Origin: Sphingobacterium lumbrici | GTDB taxonomy: Bacteria; Bacteroidota; Bacteroidia; Sphingobacteriales; Sphingobacteriaceae | DNA length: 64,000 bases | Assembly (NCBI RefSeq): GCF_006476045.1 | Contig: NZ_SRZY01000027.1 | Coordinates: forward strand, 310,001-374,000 | Direction: 5' to 3' | Part shown: positions 17,921-26,521 of the stretch, piece by piece | Numbering within the stretch: position 1 is the stretch's first letter | How the letters are laid out: each line of letters opens with the position of its first letter | Translations under genes and position numbers: made by a program | Notes under the pieces: model-generated | Told to the model about the DNA's origin: nothing | What the model saw: the letters and a program-made list of their open reading frames with translations, nothing else | Database searches by the model: none

Positions 17921-17983
17921 TGGGGTAAAATTGTGCCAAAATTGAGCATACCCCCAAAAACTTTTTGGCACAATTTTACCCCA
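17921..17983. repeat. 21-bp perfect inverted repeat with 21-nt spacer
   Basis: The left arm (17921-17941, starting TGGGGTAAAATTGTGCC) is exactly complementary to the right arm (17963-17983, ending GCACAATTTTACCCCA). The spacer is 17942-17962. It lies in a gene-free tract next to two truncated genes. It could be a cruciform, a protein-binding palindrome or a relic of a mobile-element end. No transposase is present. Confidence 0.8.
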
Positions 17984-18117
17984 TAAAAAGACAGGTGAAA
18001 ATTATTTTTTAACGCTAAAAACACACTCTAAACGCTTTAAACGTCATTTTTATTCTTCAACGGAGTCTAGCACAACAAAACAAAAAACGGACTCTTTTTT
18101 ACAAAAAGCAGTCAACA

Positions 18118-18480
18118 ACGCAAAAAAAGACGCTGAATATTTTCCAATGTTGTTCAAGGTCACAAAAAAGGACGGCTAGTATTTTGCGATGTAGTCCAAG
18201 TCCAGAAGAAAAGACAACGAATATTTTCCAATGTTGTTCAAGGTCACAAAAAAGGACGGCTAGTATTTTGCGATGTAGTCCAAGTCTAGAAGAAAAGACA
18301 ACGAATATTTTCCAATGTTGTGCAAGTCCGCAAAAAAGGACGGCTAGTATTTTGCGATGTAGTCCAAGTTTAGAAGAAAAGACGCCGAATATTTTGGGAT
18401 GTTGTGCGAGTCCGCAAAAAAGGACGGCTAGTATTTTGAAATGTAGTCCAAGTCTAGAAGAAAAGAGAGGATGTTTTTAG
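18118..18480. repeat. Tandem repeat, 42-bp unit within an 84-bp higher-order unit
   Basis: About eight 42-bp half-units alternate in two types, one with GAAAAGACAACGAATATTTT and one with AAAGGACGGCTAGTATTTTG. Copies of the second type start at 18161, 18245, 18329 and 18413, exactly 84 bp apart. Because 42 is a multiple of three, the array is open on the plus strand as 14-residue repeats (for example RCSPSLEEKTTNIF) and also on the minus strand. Neither frame has an ATG, so a protein is doubtful. Confidence 0.85.
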
Positions 18481-18586
18481 CAGTATTAACCAAAATATTG
18501 CAAATATCAGCAGGTTACTAAAAAACTACGCCAGTTTTATATAAAAAAACAAAAATGAAAAAACTGAAAGTGCCTTTAAACGAAAG

Positions 18587-18610
18587 AAAGCGACTTTTTC
18601 AAGTCGCTTT
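18587..18610 (-). terminator. Terminator of tRNA-Ser
   Basis: Stem AAAGCGACTT (18587-18596) with AAGTCGCTTT (18601-18610) and a 4-nt loop, just downstream of the tRNA-Ser 3' end on the minus strand. Confidence 0.75.
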
Positions 18611-18618
18611 ACTCAAAG

Positions 18619-18703
18619 CGGAGAGTGAGGGATTCGAACCCCCGAACCTGTGACAGTTAACGGTTTTCAAGACCGCCGCATTCGACCACTCTGCCAACTC
18701 TCC
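18619..18703 (-). tRNA. tRNA-Ser(TGA)
   Basis: An 85-nt class II tRNA on the minus strand with acceptor stem GGAGAGT/ACTCTCC and discriminator G. The anticodon stem CGGTC... encloses TTGAAAA, giving anticodon TGA (UCN serine codons). A long variable arm precedes the TTCGAAT T loop. CCA is not encoded. Confidence 0.95.
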
Positions 18704-18871
18704 GCGACAAAAGTAGAAATTCTACCGTTATTTGCAAAATTTATTTTGAAAAATATCACTCTCAAATGCACACTAAGATCAATTCTGTTGATTGTTAGGT
18801 TTTTGCGAAAAAATGATTTTTTTATTTTGCAAATAACCTGCAAATAGCTACTTTTGCTTCACCGAAAGGAG

Positions 18872-18945
18872 GCGCCCATAGCTCAGCTGGATAGAGCAAC
18901 GGTTTTCTAAACCGTCGGTCACAGGTTCGAATCCTGTTGGGCGTA
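18872..18945 (+). tRNA. tRNA-Arg(TCT)
   Basis: A 74-nt cloverleaf: acceptor GCGCCCA/TGGGCGT with discriminator A, D arm GCTCAGCTGGATAGAGC, anticodon stem ACGGT/ACCGT enclosing TTTCTAA (anticodon TCT, reads AGR), T loop TTCGAAT. No encoded CCA. It marks the left border of the SusC/SusD cassette. Confidence 0.95.
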
Positions 18946-18946
18946 C

Positions 18947-18983
18947 AAAAAAGCTGTTCTACAATATGTAGAACAGCTTTTTT
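18947..18983. terminator. Strong bidirectional terminator after tRNA-Arg(TCT)
   Basis: Perfect 17-bp stem AAAAAAGCTGTTCTACA (18947-18963) and its complement (18967-18983) around a 3-nt loop, followed by TTTTGTTTTT-like sequence. It can end both the tRNA and the minus-strand operon. Confidence 0.9.
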
Positions 18984-19022
18984 GTTTTTATCCCCTTAAC
19001 AACTTTTGTACTTGATCCTTTA

Positions 19023-19910
19023 TTACACCTTTTTCATTCTAAACAAATTCGAGTTCGTGATCACCCATTGGTCTTCTTGGCCTTCGGATGATTTAATATC
19101 CTCAATACCATTCTCCTCAGTTTTACTTTCTTTTAAAAGCCCCGTTGCTTGATCTATCAATGTTGTTCCTTTAGTGGTAAAATGAGCAGAAAAACTAAGG
19201 TCAGTACCATCCAGTACCCCATTGGCCAACCGCTTTGAATCTACATCGATAAAAACTATACCCCCTTCAATGCGGTTAATGGTATAAACAGCATCCACTT
19301 TCTGGTCAATCCCTTTGGTATTCACAGAAGTAGACGAATCCCATTTTAAACCCTTTACCAATTGTGCATCCGGGATACCCGCCCCAAATATTTTTTTAAT
19401 CAGCCTGTGCAAATCATCATCGGTTTTGGGAAATAAATCAAAATTTGGTTCCGGGCCACTAGGCGGTGCTAGCTCCTCTTGTATCGGCCGTTCTTTGATC
19501 GCCGTAACTTTACGGGTGTTGCCGTCAATGGTAAATACAAAGCTCTTGCCCAAAACTTTTTTTACATTTACGCCTATCCCACCATCCATGTCTTCTTTCT
19601 CTTCCGAATCAAATAAAACTTCGCCTTCTTCCATGTTTGATTGTGCATGAAACTTTATATTACTAAATGTAAGTTTAATATCGTAGCTCCCCTTGTCTTC
19701 ACGCAATACTTCATACGTACTGCCAGCCGTATTTTCACTGACAATCACAATGCTGTCACCCTCCATTTCGAATTTCCGAATATTGCTGTTCTTATGTTCG
19801 CAATACCACTTACTACCAACCTGTAGTTTTAATTGTACTCCCTTTTGCGCCATGCCCGAAAAAGCAATGGACACAAAAAATAGGGTCATGATTATTTTGT
19901 TATATTTCAT
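19023..19910 (-). CDS. Exported DUF6263-like protein
   Basis: A 295-residue protein with a signal peptide (MKYNKIIMTLFFVSIAFSGMA, cleavage near AQK), so periplasmic or surface-exposed. Its beta-rich body, with repeated K-L/T-F strand patterns, KVTAIKERP and a late TTKGTTLIDQATGLL strand pair, resembles DUF6263 from memory; no catalytic motif is visible. It is the last gene of the SusC/SusD-TlpA operon, 22 bp after TlpA copy 1. Function unknown. Confidence 0.6.
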   Translation of the reverse strand: MKYNKIIMTLFFVSIAFSGMAQKGVQLKLQVGSKWYCEHKNSNIRKFEMEGDSIVIVSENTAGSTYEVLREDKGSYDIKLTFSNIKFHAQSNMEEGEVLFDSEEKEDMDGGIGVNVKKVLGKSFVFTIDGNTRKVTAIKERPIQEELAPPSGPEPNFDLFPKTDDDLHRLIKKIFGAGIPDAQLVKGLKWDSSTSVNTKGIDQKVDAVYTINRIEGGIVFIDVDSKRLANGVLDGTDLSFSAHFTTKGTTLIDQATGLLKESKTEENGIEDIKSSEGQEDQWVITNSNLFRMKKV

Positions 19911-19931
19911 TTTGTTTGATTTTAATATTTG

Positions 19932-21092
19932 TTATAAACCTAATAATTCTTTCAATTTTTTATCCAGCATTTCGCCACGTAGGTCTTTCCCTACAATAAT
20001 TCCCTTTTCGTCAATTAAAAAGTTACGGGGAATTGTAGTTACATTATACATTTCACATACCGTCCCCTCTTTATCCCACACATTTGTCCAGGTCATTTTA
20101 TCGTCTTCAATTGCTTTTAACCAGTTTTCCCTACCCGACTCTCTGGGCGAAGCAATACTTAAAACAGTAAAATTTTTAGCGCCATATTTCGCTAGTGCCG
20201 CCCGTATATATGGATTTTCGGCACGGCAAGGCGTACACCAGCTTGCCCAAAAATCAATCAGTACATATTTACCTTTAAACGAAGCGAGCTCAACTAATTT
20301 TCCGGCTGTATCTGCTAAGCTAAACAGCGGTGCCGGTTTTCCAATTTCGGTGGTTGCGGTAAACTTGATATAGTGTTCCAAATCCTTTGCAGCAGGTAAA
20401 GCTTTGATGCTGGGTGTTAGCGCATTAAATGCCTCCATAATTTCTTTGCCGCTAATGGTAATCCCATCGGTGCAGCATACCCTAAGGGCCCAAATAGACA
20501 AAGGGGAAGATGGATGCGCTTTAGCATAAGGATAATATACGTCCTTCATGATTGCAACAGTATTTTGGTTTCCCTCGTTCATAATCCTGCTCATACTCTC
20601 TTCATCACCTTTATCTTTATACTTATACCATTCTTCTCGTTGCGCTCCGATAGTTTTCCTATGTTTATCTTCAGCATTTCTGATATACTCAAAATCTTTT
20701 TGCCAGGTAGCCCCGGTTACGGCAATATTTGAAAAGGTATTGGTTGAATTGATAGCAATGGTGCCTGCATTGATAAATAGTTTGGCTATATTTTCCGGGG
20801 AAATAAAAGGGTTTCCCTTAGGCTCTTCCCCTTTAGGGTATTGATGGATTACTTTTAAAGTAACATCGTGAGGCTGCAATATTTTTGCAACAAAAACATA
20901 TTCGCCATTTTCAACATTTGCGGTATCGACAACAGATTTCCCTTGCACGTTTACATAATAGAAAATAATTCTTTTTGCCGAAGGAATGTTCGTCAGTTTT
21001 CCGCTCAATTGTACTAAAGCCGGATACTGGGCTTTTACTTTCAACTGCAAAGAAAATAAAATGATAATTAATATAATTCTGGCTGTCATCAA
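19932..21092 (-). CDS. TlpA-family thiol:disulfide reductase with DUF4369-like N-terminus, copy 1
   Basis: A 386-residue exported protein: signal peptide (1-21, ending KAQ), DUF4369-like beta domain (about 24-125), helical linker (about 130-235), thioredoxin/TlpA domain (about 245-386). The redox motif is WASWCTPC with Cys286 and Cys289, and the cis-Pro lies in TTIPRNF. It should act as a periplasmic thiol-disulfide oxidoreductase. Its sequence is almost identical to the next gene upstream, differing at about 20 residues, 15 of them in 144-211. Confidence 0.85.
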   Translation of the reverse strand: MMTARIILIIILFSLQLKVKAQYPALVQLSGKLTNIPSAKRIIFYYVNVQGKSVVDTANVENGEYVFVAKILQPHDVTLKVIHQYPKGEEPKGNPFISPENIAKLFINAGTIAINSTNTFSNIAVTGATWQKDFEYIRNAEDKHRKTIGAQREEWYKYKDKGDEESMSRIMNEGNQNTVAIMKDVYYPYAKAHPSSPLSIWALRVCCTDGITISGKEIMEAFNALTPSIKALPAAKDLEHYIKFTATTEIGKPAPLFSLADTAGKLVELASFKGKYVLIDFWASWCTPCRAENPYIRAALAKYGAKNFTVLSIASPRESGRENWLKAIEDDKMTWTNVWDKEGTVCEMYNVTTIPRNFLIDEKGIIVGKDLRGEMLDKKLKELLGL

Positions 21093-21140
21093 AATATAAT
21101 TAGTGATGGGAGATTACTTTGTTACAGTATTTAATAATTG

Positions 21141-22301
21141 TTATAAACCCATTAATTCTTTCAACTTTTTATCCAGTATTTCGCCACGTAGGTCTTTCCC
21201 TACAATAATTCCCTTTTCGTCAATTAAAAAATTACGGGGAATTCCAGTTACATTATACATTTCACATACCGTCCCCTCTTTATCCCACACATTTGTCCAG
21301 GTCATTTTATCGTCTTCAATTGCTTTTAACCAGTTTTCCCTACCCGACTCTCTGGGCGAAGTAATACTTAAAACAGTAAAATTTTTAGCGCCATATTTCG
21401 CTAGTGCCGCCCGTATATATGGATTTTCGGCACGGCAAGGTGTACACCAGCTTGCCCAAAAATCAATCAGTACATATTTACCTTTAAACGAAGCGAGCTC
21501 AACTAATTTTCCGGCTGTATCTGCTAAGCTAAACAGCGGTGCCGGTTTTCCAATTTCGGTGGTCGCGGTAAACTTGATATAGTGTTCCAAATCCTTTGCA
21601 GCAGGTAAAGCTTTGATGCTGGGTGTTAGCGCATTAAATGCCTCCATAATTTCTTTGCCGCTAATGGTGGTCCTATCGTTGCAGCATACCCTAAGGGCCC
21701 AAATAGACAAAGGGGAAGATGGATGCGCTTTAGCATAAGGATAATATACGTTCTTCAAGCTTGCTACAACATTTTGGTTTCCCTCTTTGATGATTCTGTC
21801 CATGCCTTCTGCATCACCTTTATCTTTATACTTATACCATTCTTCCTGTTGTGCTCCGGCAGTTTTCCTAAGTTTATCTTCGGCATTTCTGATATACTCA
21901 AAATCTTTTTGCCAGGTAGCCCCGGTTACGGCAATATTTGAAAAGGTATTGGTTGAATTGATAGCAATGGTGCCTGCATTGATAAATAGTTTGGCTATAT
22001 TTTCAGGGGAAATAAAAGGGTTTCCCTTAGGCTCTTCCCCTTTAGGGTATTGATGGATTACTTTTAAAGTAACATCGTGAGGCTGCAATATTTTTGCAAC
22101 AAAAACATATTCGCCATTTTCAACGTTTGCGGTATCGACAACAGATTTCCCTTGCACGTTTACATAATAGAAAATAATTCTTTTTGCCGAAGGAATGTTC
22201 GTCAGTTTTCCGCTCAATTGTACTAAAGCCGGATACTGGGCCTTTACTTTCAACTGCAAAGAAAATAAAATGATAATTAATATAATTCTGGCTTTCATCA
22301 A
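21141..22301 (-). CDS. TlpA-family thiol:disulfide reductase with DUF4369-like N-terminus, copy 2
   Basis: Also 386 residues, with the same layout as copy 1: signal peptide to about residue 21, DUF4369-like domain, helical linker, and TlpA domain with WASWCTPC. The cis-Pro motif reads TGIPRNF instead of TTIPRNF, a change next to the active site. The shared tract continues past the start codons (ATCAAAATATAATTAGTGAT upstream of both), so the duplication included some leader sequence. Located 21 bp downstream of the third paralogue. Confidence 0.85.
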   Translation of the reverse strand: MMKARIILIIILFSLQLKVKAQYPALVQLSGKLTNIPSAKRIIFYYVNVQGKSVVDTANVENGEYVFVAKILQPHDVTLKVIHQYPKGEEPKGNPFISPENIAKLFINAGTIAINSTNTFSNIAVTGATWQKDFEYIRNAEDKLRKTAGAQQEEWYKYKDKGDAEGMDRIIKEGNQNVVASLKNVYYPYAKAHPSSPLSIWALRVCCNDRTTISGKEIMEAFNALTPSIKALPAAKDLEHYIKFTATTEIGKPAPLFSLADTAGKLVELASFKGKYVLIDFWASWCTPCRAENPYIRAALAKYGAKNFTVLSITSPRESGRENWLKAIEDDKMTWTNVWDKEGTVCEMYNVTGIPRNFLIDEKGIIVGKDLRGEILDKKLKELMGL

Positions 22302-22322
22302 AATATAATTAGTGATTAGAGA

Positions 22323-23480
22323 TTACTCTCCGAATATTTCTTTTAATTTTTCTTCTAATTTTTCGCCCATTAAATCGTTGGCAATAATTTTACCTTCGGG
22401 ATCGATTAAAAAGTTTCTAGGAATACTTGTTACATTATAAAGCTTAGATACGTTCCCTTTTTCTTGAATAAGCTGCGTCCAAAACAATTGATGGCTACGA
22501 ATGGCGTTCAACCATTTTTCCGGATTATCTGGATTATCAGAAGAGATGCCCACCACGGTAAAATTATTATTTTTATACCGATGATAAGCCTTTGCTATAC
22601 CAGGCATTTCTGCCATACAAGGCCCACACCAACTTGCCCAAAAATCAAGAAAGACATATTTACCTTTAAAAGAAGAGAGACTCACTTTTTTACCTGCCGT
22701 ATCTAACAAGGTAAAATCCGCAGCCATAGCACCTGACCTGGCTTGTGCTATTTTTTTAAGATAAGCCTCATATTTTTGGCCGGAAGGCATTTGCCGTACC
22801 TCTGGCGAAAGTGATTGAAATAACCTTTCTACTTCCTGATAATTTTTAACATCATCGCCTGCATATACTTTTAGCGCATATAAGGCCAATGGCGATTGTG
22901 GTTTTGCTTTGAGGTAAGGTAGCATTACTTGCATATTCCTTTGTTCAAAAGCTCCCATGTAGTCCTTATCTATTCGGCGCATATTTACAGAATCTCCTTT
23001 TGCTTGATAGTCTCTGAAACTCCCTAGCACCCGCCTCGCCGAATCCTCCCAAAATTTTTGCCCCCTCATTAACTCGGTATAATCTTGCTGCCACTTGCTA
23101 CCCTCTACCGTAATTTTTTTAAATTCATTCTGTGAGTTTACCGTAATTACTGCAGGATCAACATATACATACGCAAAATCTTTCCCTGTCCTATCCGGGC
23201 GCCGCTTCGATTCTTTATCTGCAAAATATTCTACTTTTAAAACAACAACCTGAGGTTCATAGATCCTGCCCGCAAAGGCATACTGCCCGTCGGTTACCAG
23301 CACCGTATCGTTGATTTGACCTTTTGGTGTTGCATATTCCAGAATTACTTTTTCTACGTTGGGAATATTACTGAATGTGCCTACGATTTGAAACAAACCT
23401 GATTGCTGGGCATACATTGGCACTGCAAAAAAAGCAGTGATGATGACCACCATGATTAAACCTTTATTCTTCATAACCAT
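22323..23480 (-). CDS. TlpA-family thiol:disulfide reductase, third paralogue
   Basis: 385 residues with the same architecture as the two neighbours but clearly diverged: signal peptide (ending YAQQ), DUF4369-like N-domain (about 28-130), helical linker with many charged residues, TlpA domain with WASWCGPC (the classic CGPC) and cis-Pro in TSIPRNF. The start is either ATG 23480 (directly abutting the TraB stop) or 23474. It belongs to the same minus-strand operon. Confidence 0.88.
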   Translation of the reverse strand: MVMKNKGLIMVVIITAFFAVPMYAQQSGLFQIVGTFSNIPNVEKVILEYATPKGQINDTVLVTDGQYAFAGRIYEPQVVVLKVEYFADKESKRRPDRTGKDFAYVYVDPAVITVNSQNEFKKITVEGSKWQQDYTELMRGQKFWEDSARRVLGSFRDYQAKGDSVNMRRIDKDYMGAFEQRNMQVMLPYLKAKPQSPLALYALKVYAGDDVKNYQEVERLFQSLSPEVRQMPSGQKYEAYLKKIAQARSGAMAADFTLLDTAGKKVSLSSFKGKYVFLDFWASWCGPCMAEMPGIAKAYHRYKNNNFTVVGISSDNPDNPEKWLNAIRSHQLFWTQLIQEKGNVSKLYNVTSIPRNFLIDPEGKIIANDLMGEKLEEKLKEIFGE

Positions 23481-24389
23481 TTAATTTTCCACACCTTCAA
23501 CGGTATATCCGTTTTTTCTAAATAAATTAATCAACCCTTCGGGACCAAATAAGTGTGCAAAACCAACCCCAATAAATAGCGATTGTGTTTGCAATTTTTG
23601 TTTAAAACGAGCCATCCATAAATTATTACGTTCGTGACCTAAAATTTTAGCATACCTGTCGGAAGTTCCGGCGTTGATTATACTATCTAGTTTAACCACA
23701 TCTTGTGCTATATATAGTTTTAGGGTTTTTAAATAGCTGTTATTTTCTTCCGTAAGGTTATTAAGCAGCCTTATTTTTGCCATTAATCCCTTTGCCTGCT
23801 CCTTATAAGCTATGCTATCCATAAACCCGGTTTGCTCTTTGTAACTGGAAATGCCGCTTATTTTTTTTTCATACTCCTGGCCCAATGCTAAAATAATATC
23901 TTCCATACTGCTTATCTCATTGGCGGGACAGGTTAATAAAGCCCTGCTGATCATCGAATTAAAAAGCGCGGGCTTCAACGTGTTGATCACGTCTTTGGGA
24001 ACTCCAAGCTCCGGGTGTTTTTGATAATAATTGTTCACTGTATCCATTTCCTCTGCGGTGAGTAATTGATCGAGCGTTGTATCATTAAGCATGATGTTAT
24101 ACTTTGCCTGCGCAATAATTATTTGTGCGGTATTGCTATTGTAAATCTCAAAACAAACTTCATCTACACTTTTAACAGCCTGCTTTACCGAATTGCCGAT
24201 TAAGCCTTCTGCATCTTTTTTGCAAATGAGATGGTTGGTACCAAACAAATAGGATGGTTGTGTTAAACCATTGCCCGAAATTTTATATAATATCGTATTT
24301 TTAACCTGTGCATTAACCTGCAAGGGTAATGCGGTTGCAACAGACAATATTACTCCAACTATGACAGCGTATATTTTTATTTTGTACAT
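23481..24389 (-). CDS. TraB/GumN family protein
   Basis: About 302 residues from the ATG at 24389, chosen because it gives a proper signal peptide (MYKIKIYAVIVGVILS..., ending VNAQ) and leaves 2 bp to the upstream protease gene. The longer frame to 24461 overlaps that gene. Family signatures are YLFGTNHLICKKD near the N-terminus and GVGFAHLFGPEGLINLFRKN near the C-terminus. TraB/GumN proteins are distantly related to erythromycin-esterase/Tiki-type metalloproteases, so a periplasmic peptidase role is possible but not shown. Confidence 0.85.
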   Translation of the reverse strand: MYKIKIYAVIVGVILSVATALPLQVNAQVKNTILYKISGNGLTQPSYLFGTNHLICKKDAEGLIGNSVKQAVKSVDEVCFEIYNSNTAQIIIAQAKYNIMLNDTTLDQLLTAEEMDTVNNYYQKHPELGVPKDVINTLKPALFNSMISRALLTCPANEISSMEDIILALGQEYEKKISGISSYKEQTGFMDSIAYKEQAKGLMAKIRLLNNLTEENNSYLKTLKLYIAQDVVKLDSIINAGTSDRYAKILGHERNNLWMARFKQKLQTQSLFIGVGFAHLFGPEGLINLFRKNGYTVEGVEN

Positions 24390-24391
24390 GG

Positions 24392-26467
24392 TTATTGCAT
24401 TAGTTTGATGGCCTTTACGGCAAGGTTTAGCTGTGTATCTTTTGATAAATACTCCTGCCACCTTTGATTTAATTTAGCTTTTTCTTCCTCGTCTTCCTCT
24501 TCGCCCGGCATCCTAAATCCCTGTTGAGCATTGGTCGGTATCTCTACTATTAATTTATTTTTTAAAATAGAAATACGTTCAGCTTCGCTGGTAAGATTAG
24601 CTGTTTCCTTTTCATAAGCTAAAAACTTTTTCCAGCTTAGGGGTATGGGCTTTGCCTGCTGTTTTTGCAGCCTGATTTTTGCTTTCTGTATCGCTACAAA
24701 TTGTGGGTCTTTTTTAACCTGCGCATTCAGTATTTCTTTTGCCTTTGGAATGTCGTACCCAAAATTATAATAGGAAAAATTGGCAGCAGTTACGGTATCA
24801 GCTTGTAGGGCACAAGGCCTTTGCCGCTCCCTTATCTGAGGCATTTCCCTATAGTCGGGTACTATTACATCGGGTATTACACCCGTTAACTGCACCGAAG
24901 CACCTGTAATTCGATAATATTTGGAACCCGTAATATTTAACCGGCCGTATTTATTATTTCTTATCTCCTCATCCGAGGCACCTTCAACCGAAACCGGATA
25001 AGACATATAACTTGTCCCTTTGCCCAATGTAGGCAAACCGATGATAATAGCCCGGTTATAATCTTGCAGGCAAGAAGAAAATAATTCTGAAGCAGAGGCA
25101 CTACGTTCGCTTACTAAAATGGCTAAAGGCCCTTTATAATACATAGTTGGGTCCTGATCATCCATTACCTCGGGCTTTGGTACACCCTTGTAAACGTTCT
25201 GTGCAATCGGGCCTTTGGGGATAAAAAGGCCGGCACACCTCACTACTTCATCTTGCCGACCACCTGGGTTCGACCGCAGGTCGATCACGACACCATCTAC
25301 CCCATTCTTCATCAGGGTTAATAATTCCCCCTGTAGATCAGAGGTTACCTGAACGTCGAATTGAGGGATCACAATATAACCTGTTTTATAATCCTCTTTT
25401 TCAATGATAAAGCTCCGTACAGCAACGGCACTGTTTTTTATTTCTTTTCTCTTTAATGTGACCGGAAATTTTTCGCCTTTCGCATCGTTGAAAAACAAAA
25501 TCACCTCGCTATCTTCTTCCCCTGTGATATGCTTAATAACATCCCATAATTCCCATCCTCCAATATTTTCCACTGCTGCACCCGGCTCTTGGATAGCAAC
25601 CAATACATCGCCATTTTTTATTTTGCCGGATAGCAATGCCGTGCCGTCCTTAATTAGGGAAGCCACACTGAAATAGCCATTTTTCTCTTCGAGTTGCATG
25701 CCTACCCCACATAGTTTTCCCCTTACTCTGGCATTCGCCACAGCCACTTCTTTACTGCTGTTGTAATTGGTATGGGGATCAACCGTGAGGCATACTTGTT
25801 TTAAATAAGCACTTAAGAAATCATCTGTTGAAAGGCCCCTTTTTATTTTAGCACAGCTATTTGCATACTTCTCGCTCACTAATGTCCTTGCCTGTTTTTG
25901 TAGTTGGACAATATCGGTGTTGGCGTCTTTCTGCAACATCTTCATGGTTTTCAGCACCTCGTACTTCAAATATTTTCCGAGTTTGCTTTTTTGTGCTGCA
26001 CCATTAGTTGGGTAATTTTGCGACAGGGTTTTTAAATCAATCGTTTCAACATTCGTGAGGTTAAAGGGTTCCTTTAAAATAACCTGGCAGTTGTGTTCAA
26101 ATTCATCTACCCTTGTTTTATATCGTTTGAGCACCTCTGTATAAAACTGCGGAGTACCCTCATTTAACTCATCATCTAAGCTAAGCGCATATTTCTTTAG
26201 GTAATCGATGTCGGTTTGCAAAAAGATCAGGTGCTCTTTATCCAGCGAGTTAAGGTACAGTTGAAACAATTTGCCCGAAAAAGCATCATTGAACAGGGTG
26301 TTGCCAATAAACGAATTCTTCTTAAGCGTTTGGCTTACACTCTGAAAAATTTGATTAGCACGATCATTACCTCCCTGTTGTGCATAGAGCCGATCAGGTG
26401 TAACAAACAGCCAAACGAGGCTTAACAACAAAAGAAATCGTTGAATCATATTTTTATTTTTACACAT
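24392..26467 (-). CDS. C-terminal processing (tail-specific) protease, S41 family
   Basis: A 691-residue Prc/Tsp-like exported protease. Order: signal peptide (to about 30), N-terminal helical region, PDZ domain (about 235-330, GVGMQLEEKNGYFSVASLI), S41 catalytic domain with the nucleophile in SERSASASELF and the Lys in PTLGKGTSY (Ser-Lys dyad), then a C-terminal extension rich in charge. It cleaves proteins near their C-termini in the periplasm. The start could be MCKNKN (26467) or the inner MIQRF (26449). It sits inside the SusC/SusD operon. Confidence 0.9.
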   Translation of the reverse strand: MCKNKNMIQRFLLLLSLVWLFVTPDRLYAQQGGNDRANQIFQSVSQTLKKNSFIGNTLFNDAFSGKLFQLYLNSLDKEHLIFLQTDIDYLKKYALSLDDELNEGTPQFYTEVLKRYKTRVDEFEHNCQVILKEPFNLTNVETIDLKTLSQNYPTNGAAQKSKLGKYLKYEVLKTMKMLQKDANTDIVQLQKQARTLVSEKYANSCAKIKRGLSTDDFLSAYLKQVCLTVDPHTNYNSSKEVAVANARVRGKLCGVGMQLEEKNGYFSVASLIKDGTALLSGKIKNGDVLVAIQEPGAAVENIGGWELWDVIKHITGEEDSEVILFFNDAKGEKFPVTLKRKEIKNSAVAVRSFIIEKEDYKTGYIVIPQFDVQVTSDLQGELLTLMKNGVDGVVIDLRSNPGGRQDEVVRCAGLFIPKGPIAQNVYKGVPKPEVMDDQDPTMYYKGPLAILVSERSASASELFSSCLQDYNRAIIIGLPTLGKGTSYMSYPVSVEGASDEEIRNNKYGRLNITGSKYYRITGASVQLTGVIPDVIVPDYREMPQIRERQRPCALQADTVTAANFSYYNFGYDIPKAKEILNAQVKKDPQFVAIQKAKIRLQKQQAKPIPLSWKKFLAYEKETANLTSEAERISILKNKLIVEIPTNAQQGFRMPGEEEDEEEKAKLNQRWQEYLSKDTQLNLAVKAIKLMQ

Positions 26468-26521
26468 TATTTAAAATAAGAATGCCTGATAATTCCTTCC
26501 CCATCAGGCATTCTTATTATA

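Larger units (their letters stand above)
19932..22321. repeat. Tandem gene duplication of the TlpA genes
   Basis: Two 1161-bp units, 48 bp apart, nearly identical in their outer thirds and divergent in the middle. Identical flanks and a divergent core point to recent duplication or ongoing gene conversion. Confidence 0.8.

Noticed and set aside
17962-17983. Sigma-54 promoter in the inverted repeat (TTGGCAC)
   Set aside because: The -12 TTGC element is missing at the required spacing and no gene follows.
18184-18480. 98-codon ORF over the tandem repeat as a real Cys-rich protein
   Set aside because: It opens only with TTG, the opposite strand is equally open, and openness follows from the 42-bp period. 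Kept as a repeat.
18118-18480. CRISPR array
   Set aside because: Repeats are contiguous, with no unique spacers, and no cas genes are present.
19693-20373. Long plus-strand ORFs antisense to the TlpA genes (also 21103-21582)
   Set aside because: They mirror the coding strand of strong TlpA genes and have no start signal or family match.
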